Of a stretch of DNA of 64,000 nucleotides, positions 17,642-25,955 are shown piece by piece. The notes under the pieces were generated by a model. That model was not told where the DNA came from. It did no database searches and was given only the letters and a program-made list of their open reading frames with translations. Each line of letters opens with the position of its first letter. Positions within the stretch are counted from its first letter, which is position 1. Location of the stretch: assembly GCF_004834005.1 (NCBI RefSeq), contig NZ_STFF01000001.1:1301347-1365346 (forward strand). Direction: 5' to 3'. This DNA is from Niastella caeni (GTDB lineage: Bacteria > Bacteroidota > Bacteroidia > Chitinophagales > Chitinophagaceae). The position numbers were made by a program, and so were the translations under genes.

Positions 17642-20569
17642 TTAAACGAGTGCATCAAACATGATCTCCACGGGGTGAAGCGCATGTTTTCCGGTTCCAT
17701 CCTTTACTTGGTGGCGGCAACTGGTGCCGGCGGCAGCAATGATCACCCCTTCGGGTTGTTTGCGAACCGTAGGGAATAATACCAGCTCTCCTATCTTCAT
17801 CGACAATTCATAATGTTCTTTTTCAAACCCAAACGAACCGGCCATACCGCAGCAACCTGAAGGAATGGTTTGCACCGAATAATTTTCCGGTAAGGTCATC
17901 ATTTTTACCGAGGGCGCAGTGGATGACAATGCCTTTTGCTGACAATGTCCATGTAACTGGATCACCTTTTTCTCAGTGGTGAATTGTTCTTTTCGAATGG
18001 CGCCTTTCTCTATTTCGCGGGCAATAAATTCTTCGAACGTAAATACATGCTTGGCCATTTGCCTGGCGACATCGAGATGTTCATCCGTTGCCAGGTCAAT
18101 GTATTCATCGCGGAAAGTAAGTATAGCAGATGGCTCAATACCGATCAACGGCGTTTCTTCTGTAATGATCGGATGTAAGAGCGCTATGTTTTTATTGATG
18201 ATCTCTTTAGCCTTGCGCAACAATCCTTTCGATAACCAGGTACGACCGCTTTCAAAATGATGCGGCATCTCTACTTCATAGCCCAGTTTCTCCAGTAATT
18301 GTATTGCTTTAATGCCTATTTCAGTATCGTTGTAATTAGTAAACTCGTCACAGAACAAGTATACTTTTTTCTGTATTCCTTGTATTTTGTTTTTTGCTTT
18401 TTGGTTCTTTTCTTTCTTATACCAGCTCCGCAAGGTAGTTTTATACATGGTGGGCATAGACCGGTCTGCCGCAAAACCGGAAAACTTTTTTATCAGTTTA
18501 CCTGTTACCGGATTGGTCACCGCCCAATTGTACAAACCGGGAACCATGGCGCCCAGTTTTGCCGAACTTGAAAAACCGGCAATGAGTTTGGCGCGGAAAG
18601 GCACCCCGTTCGCATCATAATAATGTTGCAGGAATTCTGCTTTCAGTTTGGCCACATCTACATTCGAGGGACATTCCGACTTACAGCCTTTGCAACTCAA
18701 ACACAGGTCCATAACCTCGTAGATCTCTTCATGATCAAAACGATTGGGTTTGTTGGAACGGGTCAACATTTCGCGCAGGATATTGGCCCTGGCGCGGGTA
18801 GTATCTTTTTCATTCCGGGTTGCCATGAATGAAGGGCACATGGTTCCGCCCGATAAATGCGTTTTACGACAATCGCCCGACCCATTGCATTGCTCAGCAT
18901 GTTGCAACACATCCTGGTTATGATAACGGAATACCGTTTTAAAAGCCGGCGTTTGCTGGCCCGGTGTATACCGCAACATGCTGTTCATGGATGGCGTATC
19001 AACGATCTTATTGGGATTGAAAATATTCTTCGGGTCCCAGGTGTATTTGATCTGTTTAAGCAGTTGATAGTTCTTCTCCCCTACCATTTGCGGAATGAAT
19101 TCACCACGCAAGCGGCCATCGCCATGTTCGCCACTTAATGAACCGGAATATTTTTTTACCAGGGTAGCAATTTCTTCAGCAATAGTGCGGAATAATTCAT
19201 TGCCCTCTTTGGTTTTTAAATTAAGAATAGGACGTAAATGTATTTCACCAGACCCCGCATGCGCATAATGCACCGAATACAGGTCGTACTTCTTCAGGAT
19301 CTCATTAAAGTCGCGGATGTAAGCCGGCAGGTCGTTCACATCAACAGCGGTATCTTCAATTACCGGCACTGCTTTTTCATCTCCAGGTAAATTACCCAAC
19401 AAGCCCAGTCCTGCTTTTCGTAAAGTCCATATTTTCTTTGTGTCTTCGCCAAACAGTAACGGGAAGTGATATCCCAGTCCGGCAGCACGCATTTCTGCTT
19501 CCACTTGTTTAGCGATCTCAATAATTTCTTCCCGGGTACTCCGCGCATATTCCACTACGAGAATAGCACCCGGATCGCCCAATACAAAAAAGCGGTTTTT
19601 GCGTTGTTCGATATTATCCTTTGTACAATCAAGGATATAATGATCTATCAGCTCGCTGGCGCTTGGCCCATATTTCAAGGCGATCAAATTGGCGCGCAAC
19701 GATTCATCTATTGAGTTAAAATGTACGCACAGCAATCCGGCTTCTTTAGGCGGAAGCGGTACAACATTCAGTTTTATTTCGGTGATAAATGCCAGGGTGC
19801 CTTCGGAACCGGCAATGAGACTGCAAAAATTAAACTCCGGCCCGCCCGCTGTAAACGGCGCCATGTTGAGCATCACATCTACGGCATAGCCGGTATTTCT
19901 TCTTTCTATACTTGCCTTGGGAAATTCTTTTCTTATCTCAACCTGGTTATTATAATCGCTCAACAGGCTGCGAACGGTTTTGTATATGTTGGCTTCCAGC
20001 GTAGCGCCTTCACACTTGTTGTGGAAATCGTCAATGCTTATGGCAGAAAACACTGCTTCGGAACCATCGCTCAGCAAAGCTTTAACTTCCAGCAAATGTT
20101 CGCGGGTGCTGCGATATATTACAGAGTTGGAACCACAGGAATTATTACCCACCATTCCGCCGATCATGGCCCTGTTGGCCGTGGAGGTTTCGGGTCCGAA
20201 GTAAAGTCCGTGCGGCTTCAGGAACATGTTCAGCTCATCGCGAATAACACCGGGTTGAACGCGTACCCATTTTTCGGCGGCATTCAACTCCAGGATCTGC
20301 GTAAAGTTTTTGGAAACGTCTACTACAATGCCATCACCAACTACCTGTCCGGCCAGAGAAGTGCCTGCCGTTCGCGGTATCAGTGACGTTTTATGCGTAT
20401 GAGCAAATGCGATCAGTTTCTTAATATCATCTACATTTCGCGGTATGGCTACGGCCAGCGGCATTTCGCGATAGGCCGAAGCATCAGTGGCATACAAAAC
20501 CCGCATGGTTTTATCAAAATACAATTCACCTTCCAGGTCCTTAGCCAACTGCTGTAAAGAATTGTTCAT
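17642..20569 (-). CDS. FAD-linked oxidase fused to Fe-S/CCG domains (YdiJ/D-2-hydroxyacid dehydrogenase-like)
   Basis: A ~975-residue fusion. The N-terminal FAD-binding domain (~15-230) carries PRTAGTSLAGQ and GGMVGNNSCGSNS. The FAD-oxidase C-terminal domain (~235-525) carries HYAHAGSGEIHLRP and SGEHGDGRLRGEF. Fe-S ligands follow: C561, C567 and C578 (CNGSGDC...MCPS), then C623xxC626xxC629xxxC633 (CLSCKGCKSECP). A GlpC-like CCG domain ends it (GHCQQKAL, SGCCGMAGSFGFEKE). This matches YdiJ-type D-2-hydroxyglutarate/D-lactate dehydrogenases that pass electrons to the quinone pool. The start at 20569 is chosen because AAAGGAGA precedes it; an in-frame start at 20611 would add a basic, poorly supported extension. 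Confidence 0.92.
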   Translation of the reverse strand: MNNSLQQLAKDLEGELYFDKTMRVLYATDASAYREMPLAVAIPRNVDDIKKLIAFAHTHKTSLIPRTAGTSLAGQVVGDGIVVDVSKNFTQILELNAAEKWVRVQPGVIRDELNMFLKPHGLYFGPETSTANRAMIGGMVGNNSCGSNSVIYRSTREHLLEVKALLSDGSEAVFSAISIDDFHNKCEGATLEANIYKTVRSLLSDYNNQVEIRKEFPKASIERRNTGYAVDVMLNMAPFTAGGPEFNFCSLIAGSEGTLAFITEIKLNVVPLPPKEAGLLCVHFNSIDESLRANLIALKYGPSASELIDHYILDCTKDNIEQRKNRFFVLGDPGAILVVEYARSTREEIIEIAKQVEAEMRAAGLGYHFPLLFGEDTKKIWTLRKAGLGLLGNLPGDEKAVPVIEDTAVDVNDLPAYIRDFNEILKKYDLYSVHYAHAGSGEIHLRPILNLKTKEGNELFRTIAEEIATLVKKYSGSLSGEHGDGRLRGEFIPQMVGEKNYQLLKQIKYTWDPKNIFNPNKIVDTPSMNSMLRYTPGQQTPAFKTVFRYHNQDVLQHAEQCNGSGDCRKTHLSGGTMCPSFMATRNEKDTTRARANILREMLTRSNKPNRFDHEEIYEVMDLCLSCKGCKSECPSNVDVAKLKAEFLQHYYDANGVPFRAKLIAGFSSSAKLGAMVPGLYNWAVTNPVTGKLIKKFSGFAADRSMPTMYKTTLRSWYKKEKNQKAKNKIQGIQKKVYLFCDEFTNYNDTEIGIKAIQLLEKLGYEVEMPHHFESGRTWLSKGLLRKAKEIINKNIALLHPIITEETPLIGIEPSAILTFRDEYIDLATDEHLDVARQMAKHVFTFEEFIAREIEKGAIRKEQFTTEKKVIQLHGHCQQKALSSTAPSVKMMTLPENYSVQTIPSGCCGMAGSFGFEKEHYELSMKIGELVLFPTVRKQPEGVIIAAAGTSCRHQVKDGTGKHALHPVEIMFDALV

Positions 20570-21273
20570 GAATCTTCTCCTTTGATTGCGCCGTGCCGGC
20601 GCGGTGCGCAAATTTACTGGCTTTACGGGTGGTTTGGTGCAATCAGGTAAAATATTAGATATTTTTCAAAAATTATCTATTTGGTGTTCAAGTGATTAGA
20701 AAAAAATCCGCCCTGCAATCTTCTGGGATTTCACCGAAACTACCTCAAATGGTGCTTTTAAATATCGCCAGTGCTTTAACCCGGCCCCGGGTGTAGATTT
20801 TGGCGCCGCATTTTCCTGCAAAAAATTTGAACTTTCAACCACCAACGCTAATAACCTTGTATTACAACCGAAATTAACCATTGGTTTATAGAATTGATCC
20901 TAAAAAAGAGTAATATGTGCATGCCTGGGGGGTAAACCTGGAAATTAAAATCCTTGAAAACCGGTCTTACATAACTGACATTAATTAAATTGTACACTCA
21001 TTCACCACAGGCGTATCCCGGAAAATAATAGTGGGGCAGACATCCGTTCCGAAACGGTAATTACATAATTGCAGTAAGTGAGTTTGAGAGCCATTATAAC
21101 TGAAAACATGCACAAGAAAAGGGGCCAAAAAATATATAACCGATCTGCAGCACTACCTATTTTTTTCTTGTCATGGCAACAGTTTATCCAATTTTATTAT
21201 GTATTTGCCTACCAGTACGAGAAATATATAGTACTACTGGTTACAGACACCAGCAAAAAACCAATAACTGCAA
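20570..21273. other. Long intergenic region between divergent genes
   Basis: About 700 bp separate the YdiJ-like gene from the four-gene outer-membrane operon. A 61-codon frame on the minus strand (20696-20881) lacks supporting signals and is not called. A weak inverted repeat ACCAGTA/TACTGGT (21211-21217 with 21235-21241) lies ~35 bp before the operon and may be a leader hairpin. Nothing else is recognised. Confidence 0.4.
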
Positions 21274-21993
21274 ATGGTAAAACATGTTGTTTTTGTACTA
21301 TGCTTTGCGGCCCTCTCGGCATCAGGAAAGGCGCAAACCAATGCCCTTGCTGCAACACCAACCATTGTAAAGGCCGGGGATGTATACAATCCTTTTATCG
21401 AAAATCAATCTCGGTTATATAATGGTATTGAACACCTGGGATATTCTATTCGAATAAAAGGACATGCTTATTTCCTGCAAAAAGAACTGGCAATAGGCAC
21501 CATAATGTACGATGAACTGGAGTTTGCCAATGTACCTATGCTGTACGACCTGTCAAAAGACCAGGTTATAGTGCAGCACCTCAATGGTTTTTCAAGGTTA
21601 GGACTGGTGTCAGAAAAAGTAAAGGAATTTACCCTGCTCAACCATCACTTCATTCGCCTGGAGGCCGACAGCCTCAGCAGGTCGCCCATTTTTACCGGCT
21701 TCTATGATGAATTGTATTCCGGACAGCTTAAAGTGCTGGCTAAAAGATTTAAATACATCCACGAAGAGATCAAGGATGAGCTGGAGCGGAAATTTCTTCA
21801 ACAAGACCACTATTTTGTACAAAAAGATGGGGTCTACTACTTGGTCAAAACTTATAAGGATTTACTTACCATCTTGAAAGATAAAGGCAGAGAAGTAAAG
21901 CAATACCTGCGTAAAAACAAGATCAAATTCAGAAAGGGACGTGAAAATGCCATTGTACAAGCTACTGCCTATTATGATTCGTTAAACAAGTAA
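21274..21993 (+). CDS. Secreted protein of unknown function, first gene of a TonB-receptor operon
   Basis: A 239-residue protein not matched to a named family. A signal peptide (VKHVVFVLCFAALSASGKAQ) is followed by a mixed alpha/beta body (GYSIRIKGHAYFLQKELAIG, YDELEFANVPMLYDL) and a basic helical C-terminus (LKDKGREVKQYLRKNKIKFRKG). Proteins of this kind accompany STN-type TonB receptors in Bacteroidota. The stop is 1 nt before the receptor start, so the two genes are coupled. It probably acts in the periplasm or on the outer membrane with the receptor; this is inference from position only. Confidence 0.8.
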   Translation: MVKHVVFVLCFAALSASGKAQTNALAATPTIVKAGDVYNPFIENQSRLYNGIEHLGYSIRIKGHAYFLQKELAIGTIMYDELEFANVPMLYDLSKDQVIVQHLNGFSRLGLVSEKVKEFTLLNHHFIRLEADSLSRSPIFTGFYDELYSGQLKVLAKRFKYIHEEIKDELERKFLQQDHYFVQKDGVYYLVKTYKDLLTILKDKGREVKQYLRKNKIKFRKGRENAIVQATAYYDSLNK

Positions 21994-21994
21994 C

Positions 21995-24763
21995 ATGAGA
22001 ACATTTCGACTGCTTATAATATTTAATCTTATCCTTCTAATAACCTGTCTTACAGTAAACGCACAGCCCAATACCAAAAGAGTGAGCGTAGAACTGAAAG
22101 ATGCCCCCATTGATAGCCTGGTATATGAATTGGAAACACAAACAGGTTATCATTTTTATTACGATCCGGCACAGTTCGATAGCCTGCGCGTTAGTTTGTC
22201 GGTTACCAATGTTTCCCTGCAAAAAGTGCTTGAGTTGATATTTGCCAATTCAGATTTTCATTTTGCGATCCCCGAAAAACAATCCTACGTTTTGCTCACC
22301 AAAGGAGCAACCATAAAAACAACCCTGCCTCCCGGTTTCTTTTCCGGTACAATTGTCGATAGCCTTCAGGGCACAACGCCTTATTACGGCGATAAAAAGA
22401 AAACAAGAACCGACGCTTCCATCGAAAATAAATTATTTGAGATCGGTATCAGGAACAACAACCCCGGCACGGGTTCCGTAGCCATAGCCGGTTATGTGCG
22501 CAATATAAAAACGGGCGAACCGGTTGCTGGCGCCATTATTACGTTAACCACTCCTGCTATCAGCGCGGCCACTGACCAATACGGCTACTATTCCATCACC
22601 TTACCCAAAGGGCGCCACCTGCTCAACATACAAGGCATAGGTATGAAAGATACCAGGCGGCAAGTGATGGTATATTCAACCGGCAATTTTGATATTGACA
22701 TGGATGAGCGGATTACATCGCTTAAAGAAGTGATTGTATCGGCGCAAAAACTGGCCAACGTTCGCAACGTGCAATTGGGCATCGATCGCTTAACTATAAA
22801 AGCTATTAAGCAGGTGCCAACCGCATTTGGTGAAGCAGATATTTTAAAAGCAGTACTTATGCTGCCCGGGGTAAAAACAGTAGGTGAAGCAAGCACCGGA
22901 TTTAATGTTCGCGGCGGTTCTGCCGACCAGAACCTGATACTCTTTAACGATGCCACAATTTATAACCCCTCGCACTTTTTTGGGTTCTTTTCTGCATTCA
23001 ATCCCGAAGTTGTAAAAGACGTGGAACTATATAAAAGCAGCATCCCTGCCAGGTACGGTGGCCGGCTTGCCTCGGTGTTGGATATCAGCAGTCGGGAAGG
23101 TAATAAGAAAAATTTCGCCGGAACCGCTGGTATTGGTTTGCTTACAAGTCGCGTTACTATTGAAGGACCCATAAAGAAAGATAAAACCTCTTTTATTCTT
23201 GGTGGAAGAACTACTTATGCCAACTGGTTATTGCAGTTTTTACCCAGCGAATATAAACACAGCAAGGCTTCTTTTTATGATGTGAACCTGAACATCAGTC
23301 ACCAGTTCAATAAAAAGAACAACCTGTATATAACAGGCTACTTAAGCAAAGACCGCTTTAATCTCAACAGCGATACTACTTATGGGTACGGTAACCAAAA
23401 CGTATCTGTTAAATGGAAGCATACTTTCTCTAACAAGCTCACCATGGTGCTTACCGGCGGCTACGACCATTATGACTACAATATTTATAGCGATAAGGAC
23501 AGCCTGTTTGCCTACAAAATGAAGTTTGACATTAACCAATATAATTTCAAATCCGATTTCAACTGGTACATAAACGCCAACCACACCATTGACTTTGGTA
23601 TCAGTTCCATCCGCTACCGTTTATACCCCGGCACCTATGAACCCAACAGCAAACAATCGCTTGTAGTAAGAGATAATATGGAAGCGGAACATGCATTGGA
23701 AAGCGCGGCCTATATCAGTGAGAAATGGAACATTACCGATGCACTTTCAGTGCAAGCCGGGCTTCGATATTCCATTTATAATTTCCTGGGACCCAAAACT
23801 GTAAACGAGTATTCGCCCGGATTGCCCATTACAGAAGACAACTTACTGCAGACAAAAACCTATGCAAAAAACAAATTCATTAAAACCTACCACGGTCCCG
23901 AATACCGGCTGGCGCTTCGTTACAGCCTTACTCAAAGCTTTTCAGTAAAAGCCGGATATAATTCATTGCGGCAGTATATACATATGTTATCAAATACTAC
24001 CGCTATTTCACCCACTGATATCTGGAAGCTTAGTGATGCCAATATCAAACCACAGACCGGCGACCAGGTGTCGTTTGGCCTTTATAAGAATTTTAAATCG
24101 AACACCATTGAAACTTCGGCGGAAGTATATTATAAGAACATAAAAAATTACCTGGATTACAAAAGCGGCGCCCAGTTGGTTTTGAACCATCATATTGAAA
24201 CGGATGTAATGGGCACGAGAGGAAAAGCTTATGGAGTAGAATTATTGGCTAAAAAACAAAACGGCAAATTAAATGGCTGGATCAGTTATACCTGGTCGAG
24301 AATATTGCTTAAGATGGATGACTCCACTGCCGGAGAAGTCATCAATGGCGGAAAGTATTATCCCGCCAATTACGACAAGCCACATGATATTACTATGGTA
24401 GGCAATTACAGGTTCAGCCATCGGTTCAGTGTTTCCATGAACATTACCTATAGTACCGGCAGGCCTATTACCTTACCTATTGGACGTTTTTATTATGCCG
24501 GCTCCTGGCGCGCATTATATGCTGATCGCAATGCGTACCGTATTCCCGACTATTTCCGTACCGATCTGTCGATGAATATTGAAGGCAATCATAAAGTGCA
24601 TCAAAAAACGCATAACTCCTGGACGGTTGGAATATACAACCTTACAGCCAGAAGAAATCCATACTCGGTTTATTATATTACCGAAAACGGGGCCATCAAT
24701 GGATACAAGCTATCCATTTTCGGAAATGCCATTCCGTTTGTAAACTTTAATATCAGGTTTTAA
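21995..24763 (+). CDS. TonB-dependent receptor with STN and carboxypeptidase-regulatory domains
   Basis: A 922-residue outer-membrane receptor. Signal peptide at ~1-24. An STN domain (~28-105: VSVELKDAPIDSLVYELETQ, LQKVLELIFANSDFHFAI) is a signalling module usually read by a FecR-type anti-sigma factor. A CarboxypepD_reg domain (~160-245: IAGYVRNIKTGEPVAGAIIT) precedes the plug (~270-385: ILKAVLMLPGVKTVGEAS, FNVRGGSADQNLILFNDA, YGGRLASVLDISSREG) and then the barrel, ending NFNIRF. No FecR/sigma pair is adjacent, so either a distant pair is used or the STN domain is vestigial. The DUF4249 lipoprotein follows after 10 nt, a common pairing. Confidence 0.92.
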   Translation: MRTFRLLIIFNLILLITCLTVNAQPNTKRVSVELKDAPIDSLVYELETQTGYHFYYDPAQFDSLRVSLSVTNVSLQKVLELIFANSDFHFAIPEKQSYVLLTKGATIKTTLPPGFFSGTIVDSLQGTTPYYGDKKKTRTDASIENKLFEIGIRNNNPGTGSVAIAGYVRNIKTGEPVAGAIITLTTPAISAATDQYGYYSITLPKGRHLLNIQGIGMKDTRRQVMVYSTGNFDIDMDERITSLKEVIVSAQKLANVRNVQLGIDRLTIKAIKQVPTAFGEADILKAVLMLPGVKTVGEASTGFNVRGGSADQNLILFNDATIYNPSHFFGFFSAFNPEVVKDVELYKSSIPARYGGRLASVLDISSREGNKKNFAGTAGIGLLTSRVTIEGPIKKDKTSFILGGRTTYANWLLQFLPSEYKHSKASFYDVNLNISHQFNKKNNLYITGYLSKDRFNLNSDTTYGYGNQNVSVKWKHTFSNKLTMVLTGGYDHYDYNIYSDKDSLFAYKMKFDINQYNFKSDFNWYINANHTIDFGISSIRYRLYPGTYEPNSKQSLVVRDNMEAEHALESAAYISEKWNITDALSVQAGLRYSIYNFLGPKTVNEYSPGLPITEDNLLQTKTYAKNKFIKTYHGPEYRLALRYSLTQSFSVKAGYNSLRQYIHMLSNTTAISPTDIWKLSDANIKPQTGDQVSFGLYKNFKSNTIETSAEVYYKNIKNYLDYKSGAQLVLNHHIETDVMGTRGKAYGVELLAKKQNGKLNGWISYTWSRILLKMDDSTAGEVINGGKYYPANYDKPHDITMVGNYRFSHRFSVSMNITYSTGRPITLPIGRFYYAGSWRALYADRNAYRIPDYFRTDLSMNIEGNHKVHQKTHNSWTVGIYNLTARRNPYSVYYITENGAINGYKLSIFGNAIPFVNFNIRF

Positions 24764-24773
24764 ATAGCATACC

Positions 24774-25922
24774 ATGAGAAAGATTGCATATTGCTGCGTA
24801 ATGATACTGTTGCTGTGTTGCAAAGAAAAATATGATGCACCGGTACATGTACCAATAACAGGGTACCTGGTTATAGAAGGTTATATCAGCGCCAACGGGC
24901 CCGCTGAAATTCATTTGTCGCGCAGCATTCCTTTAGCTGATTCAGCTTTGCTCATCAATGAAACAGGATCCAAAATGCAACTGCAGGGGCGCGACAATTC
25001 CATTTACGATTTTGTAAATAACGGCGGAGGTATGTATTCCATTAATCAGCTTAACCTCAATAGCAGCCAGCAATACAGGCTGAACATAAAAACAAGGGAA
25101 GGAAAAGAATATGCTTCAGATTATGTAAAAGTAAGAACTGCACCATCTATTGATAGCGTAGGCTGGATAAGAGAAAATGGCGACGATGTGCAGATATACA
25201 TAAACACACATGATCCCAGAAACGATACCTGGTATTACCGCTGGACAACAGAAGAAACCTGGGAATACCATTCTGATTATTATACCAGCCTCGATTTTAA
25301 TAGAACCTCCGATGGTCGCATCAGAGGTGTTAAATGGCGCAGGCCCGATATGCAGCGTGAAACATCACTATACACCTGCTGGCAAGGGGAGAATTCAACC
25401 AACCTGATCCTTGGCTCGTCTGCCAAACTTAGCAAAGACAGTATTCACAAGCCATTAATCAGTATACCATTTGGTTCCTGGAAGCTAAGTGTATTGTACA
25501 GCCTTTACGTAAAACAGTATGCCCTCAGTAAAGAAGAATATCAATTCCTGGAAAAGATGAAACGCAATTCAGAGGAAACCGGTTCTGTTTTTGGCCGGCA
25601 GCCGTCTGAGCTTAAAGGAAACGTTCGTTGCCTTACCAACCCGAGCGAACCGGTTGTAGGATTTATTGGCATTGCTAACCGCCAGGAAAAAAGGATCTGG
25701 ATCAAGCGTACTGATTTACCCGACTGGCAATATGTGATGTCTTGTGAAACCTATATAGTACCACTAAAGCCAATAGATTCGTCAGAATATTATTCCTACC
25801 TGATGCCTGTAGCGCCTTTTGAATGGGGCAGCGGTGGTATGATATCCTATTTGGGCGTTACCCCAAGTTGCGTTGATTGTACAATACGCGGCACCAATAG
25901 AAAACCAACTTTTTGGCCATAA
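24774..25922 (+). CDS. DUF4249-type lipoprotein
   Basis: A 382-residue protein with a lipoprotein signal (RKIAYCCVMILLLCCKEKYD; lipobox Cys near 15-16). The opening of the mature part (PITGYLVIEGYISANGPAEI, HLSRSIPL) and the beta-rich body match the DUF4249 family, always found behind TonB receptors of the type encoded just upstream. It is presumably a surface or periplasmic-face lipoprotein that works with the receptor, comparable in position to SusD but unrelated in fold. Function is unknown. It is the third gene of the operon, 33 bp before the MG2-like gene. Confidence 0.88.
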   Translation: MRKIAYCCVMILLLCCKEKYDAPVHVPITGYLVIEGYISANGPAEIHLSRSIPLADSALLINETGSKMQLQGRDNSIYDFVNNGGGMYSINQLNLNSSQQYRLNIKTREGKEYASDYVKVRTAPSIDSVGWIRENGDDVQIYINTHDPRNDTWYYRWTTEETWEYHSDYYTSLDFNRTSDGRIRGVKWRRPDMQRETSLYTCWQGENSTNLILGSSAKLSKDSIHKPLISIPFGSWKLSVLYSLYVKQYALSKEEYQFLEKMKRNSEETGSVFGRQPSELKGNVRCLTNPSEPVVGFIGIANRQEKRIWIKRTDLPDWQYVMSCETYIVPLKPIDSSEYYSYLMPVAPFEWGSGGMISYLGVTPSCVDCTIRGTNRKPTFWP

Positions 25923-25955
25923 GAAAACAATTGATCTGTATAACTGACTGCATAC

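Noticed and set aside
20696-20881. 61-codon open frame on the minus strand in the gap after the YdiJ-like gene
   Set aside because: No promoter, ribosome-binding or terminator signal, and composition like a chance frame.
21078-21422. 114-codon open frame overlapping the start of the secreted-protein gene
   Set aside because: Its second half is an out-of-frame reading of a gene with a clear signal peptide that is coupled to the receptor; the first half has no domain features.
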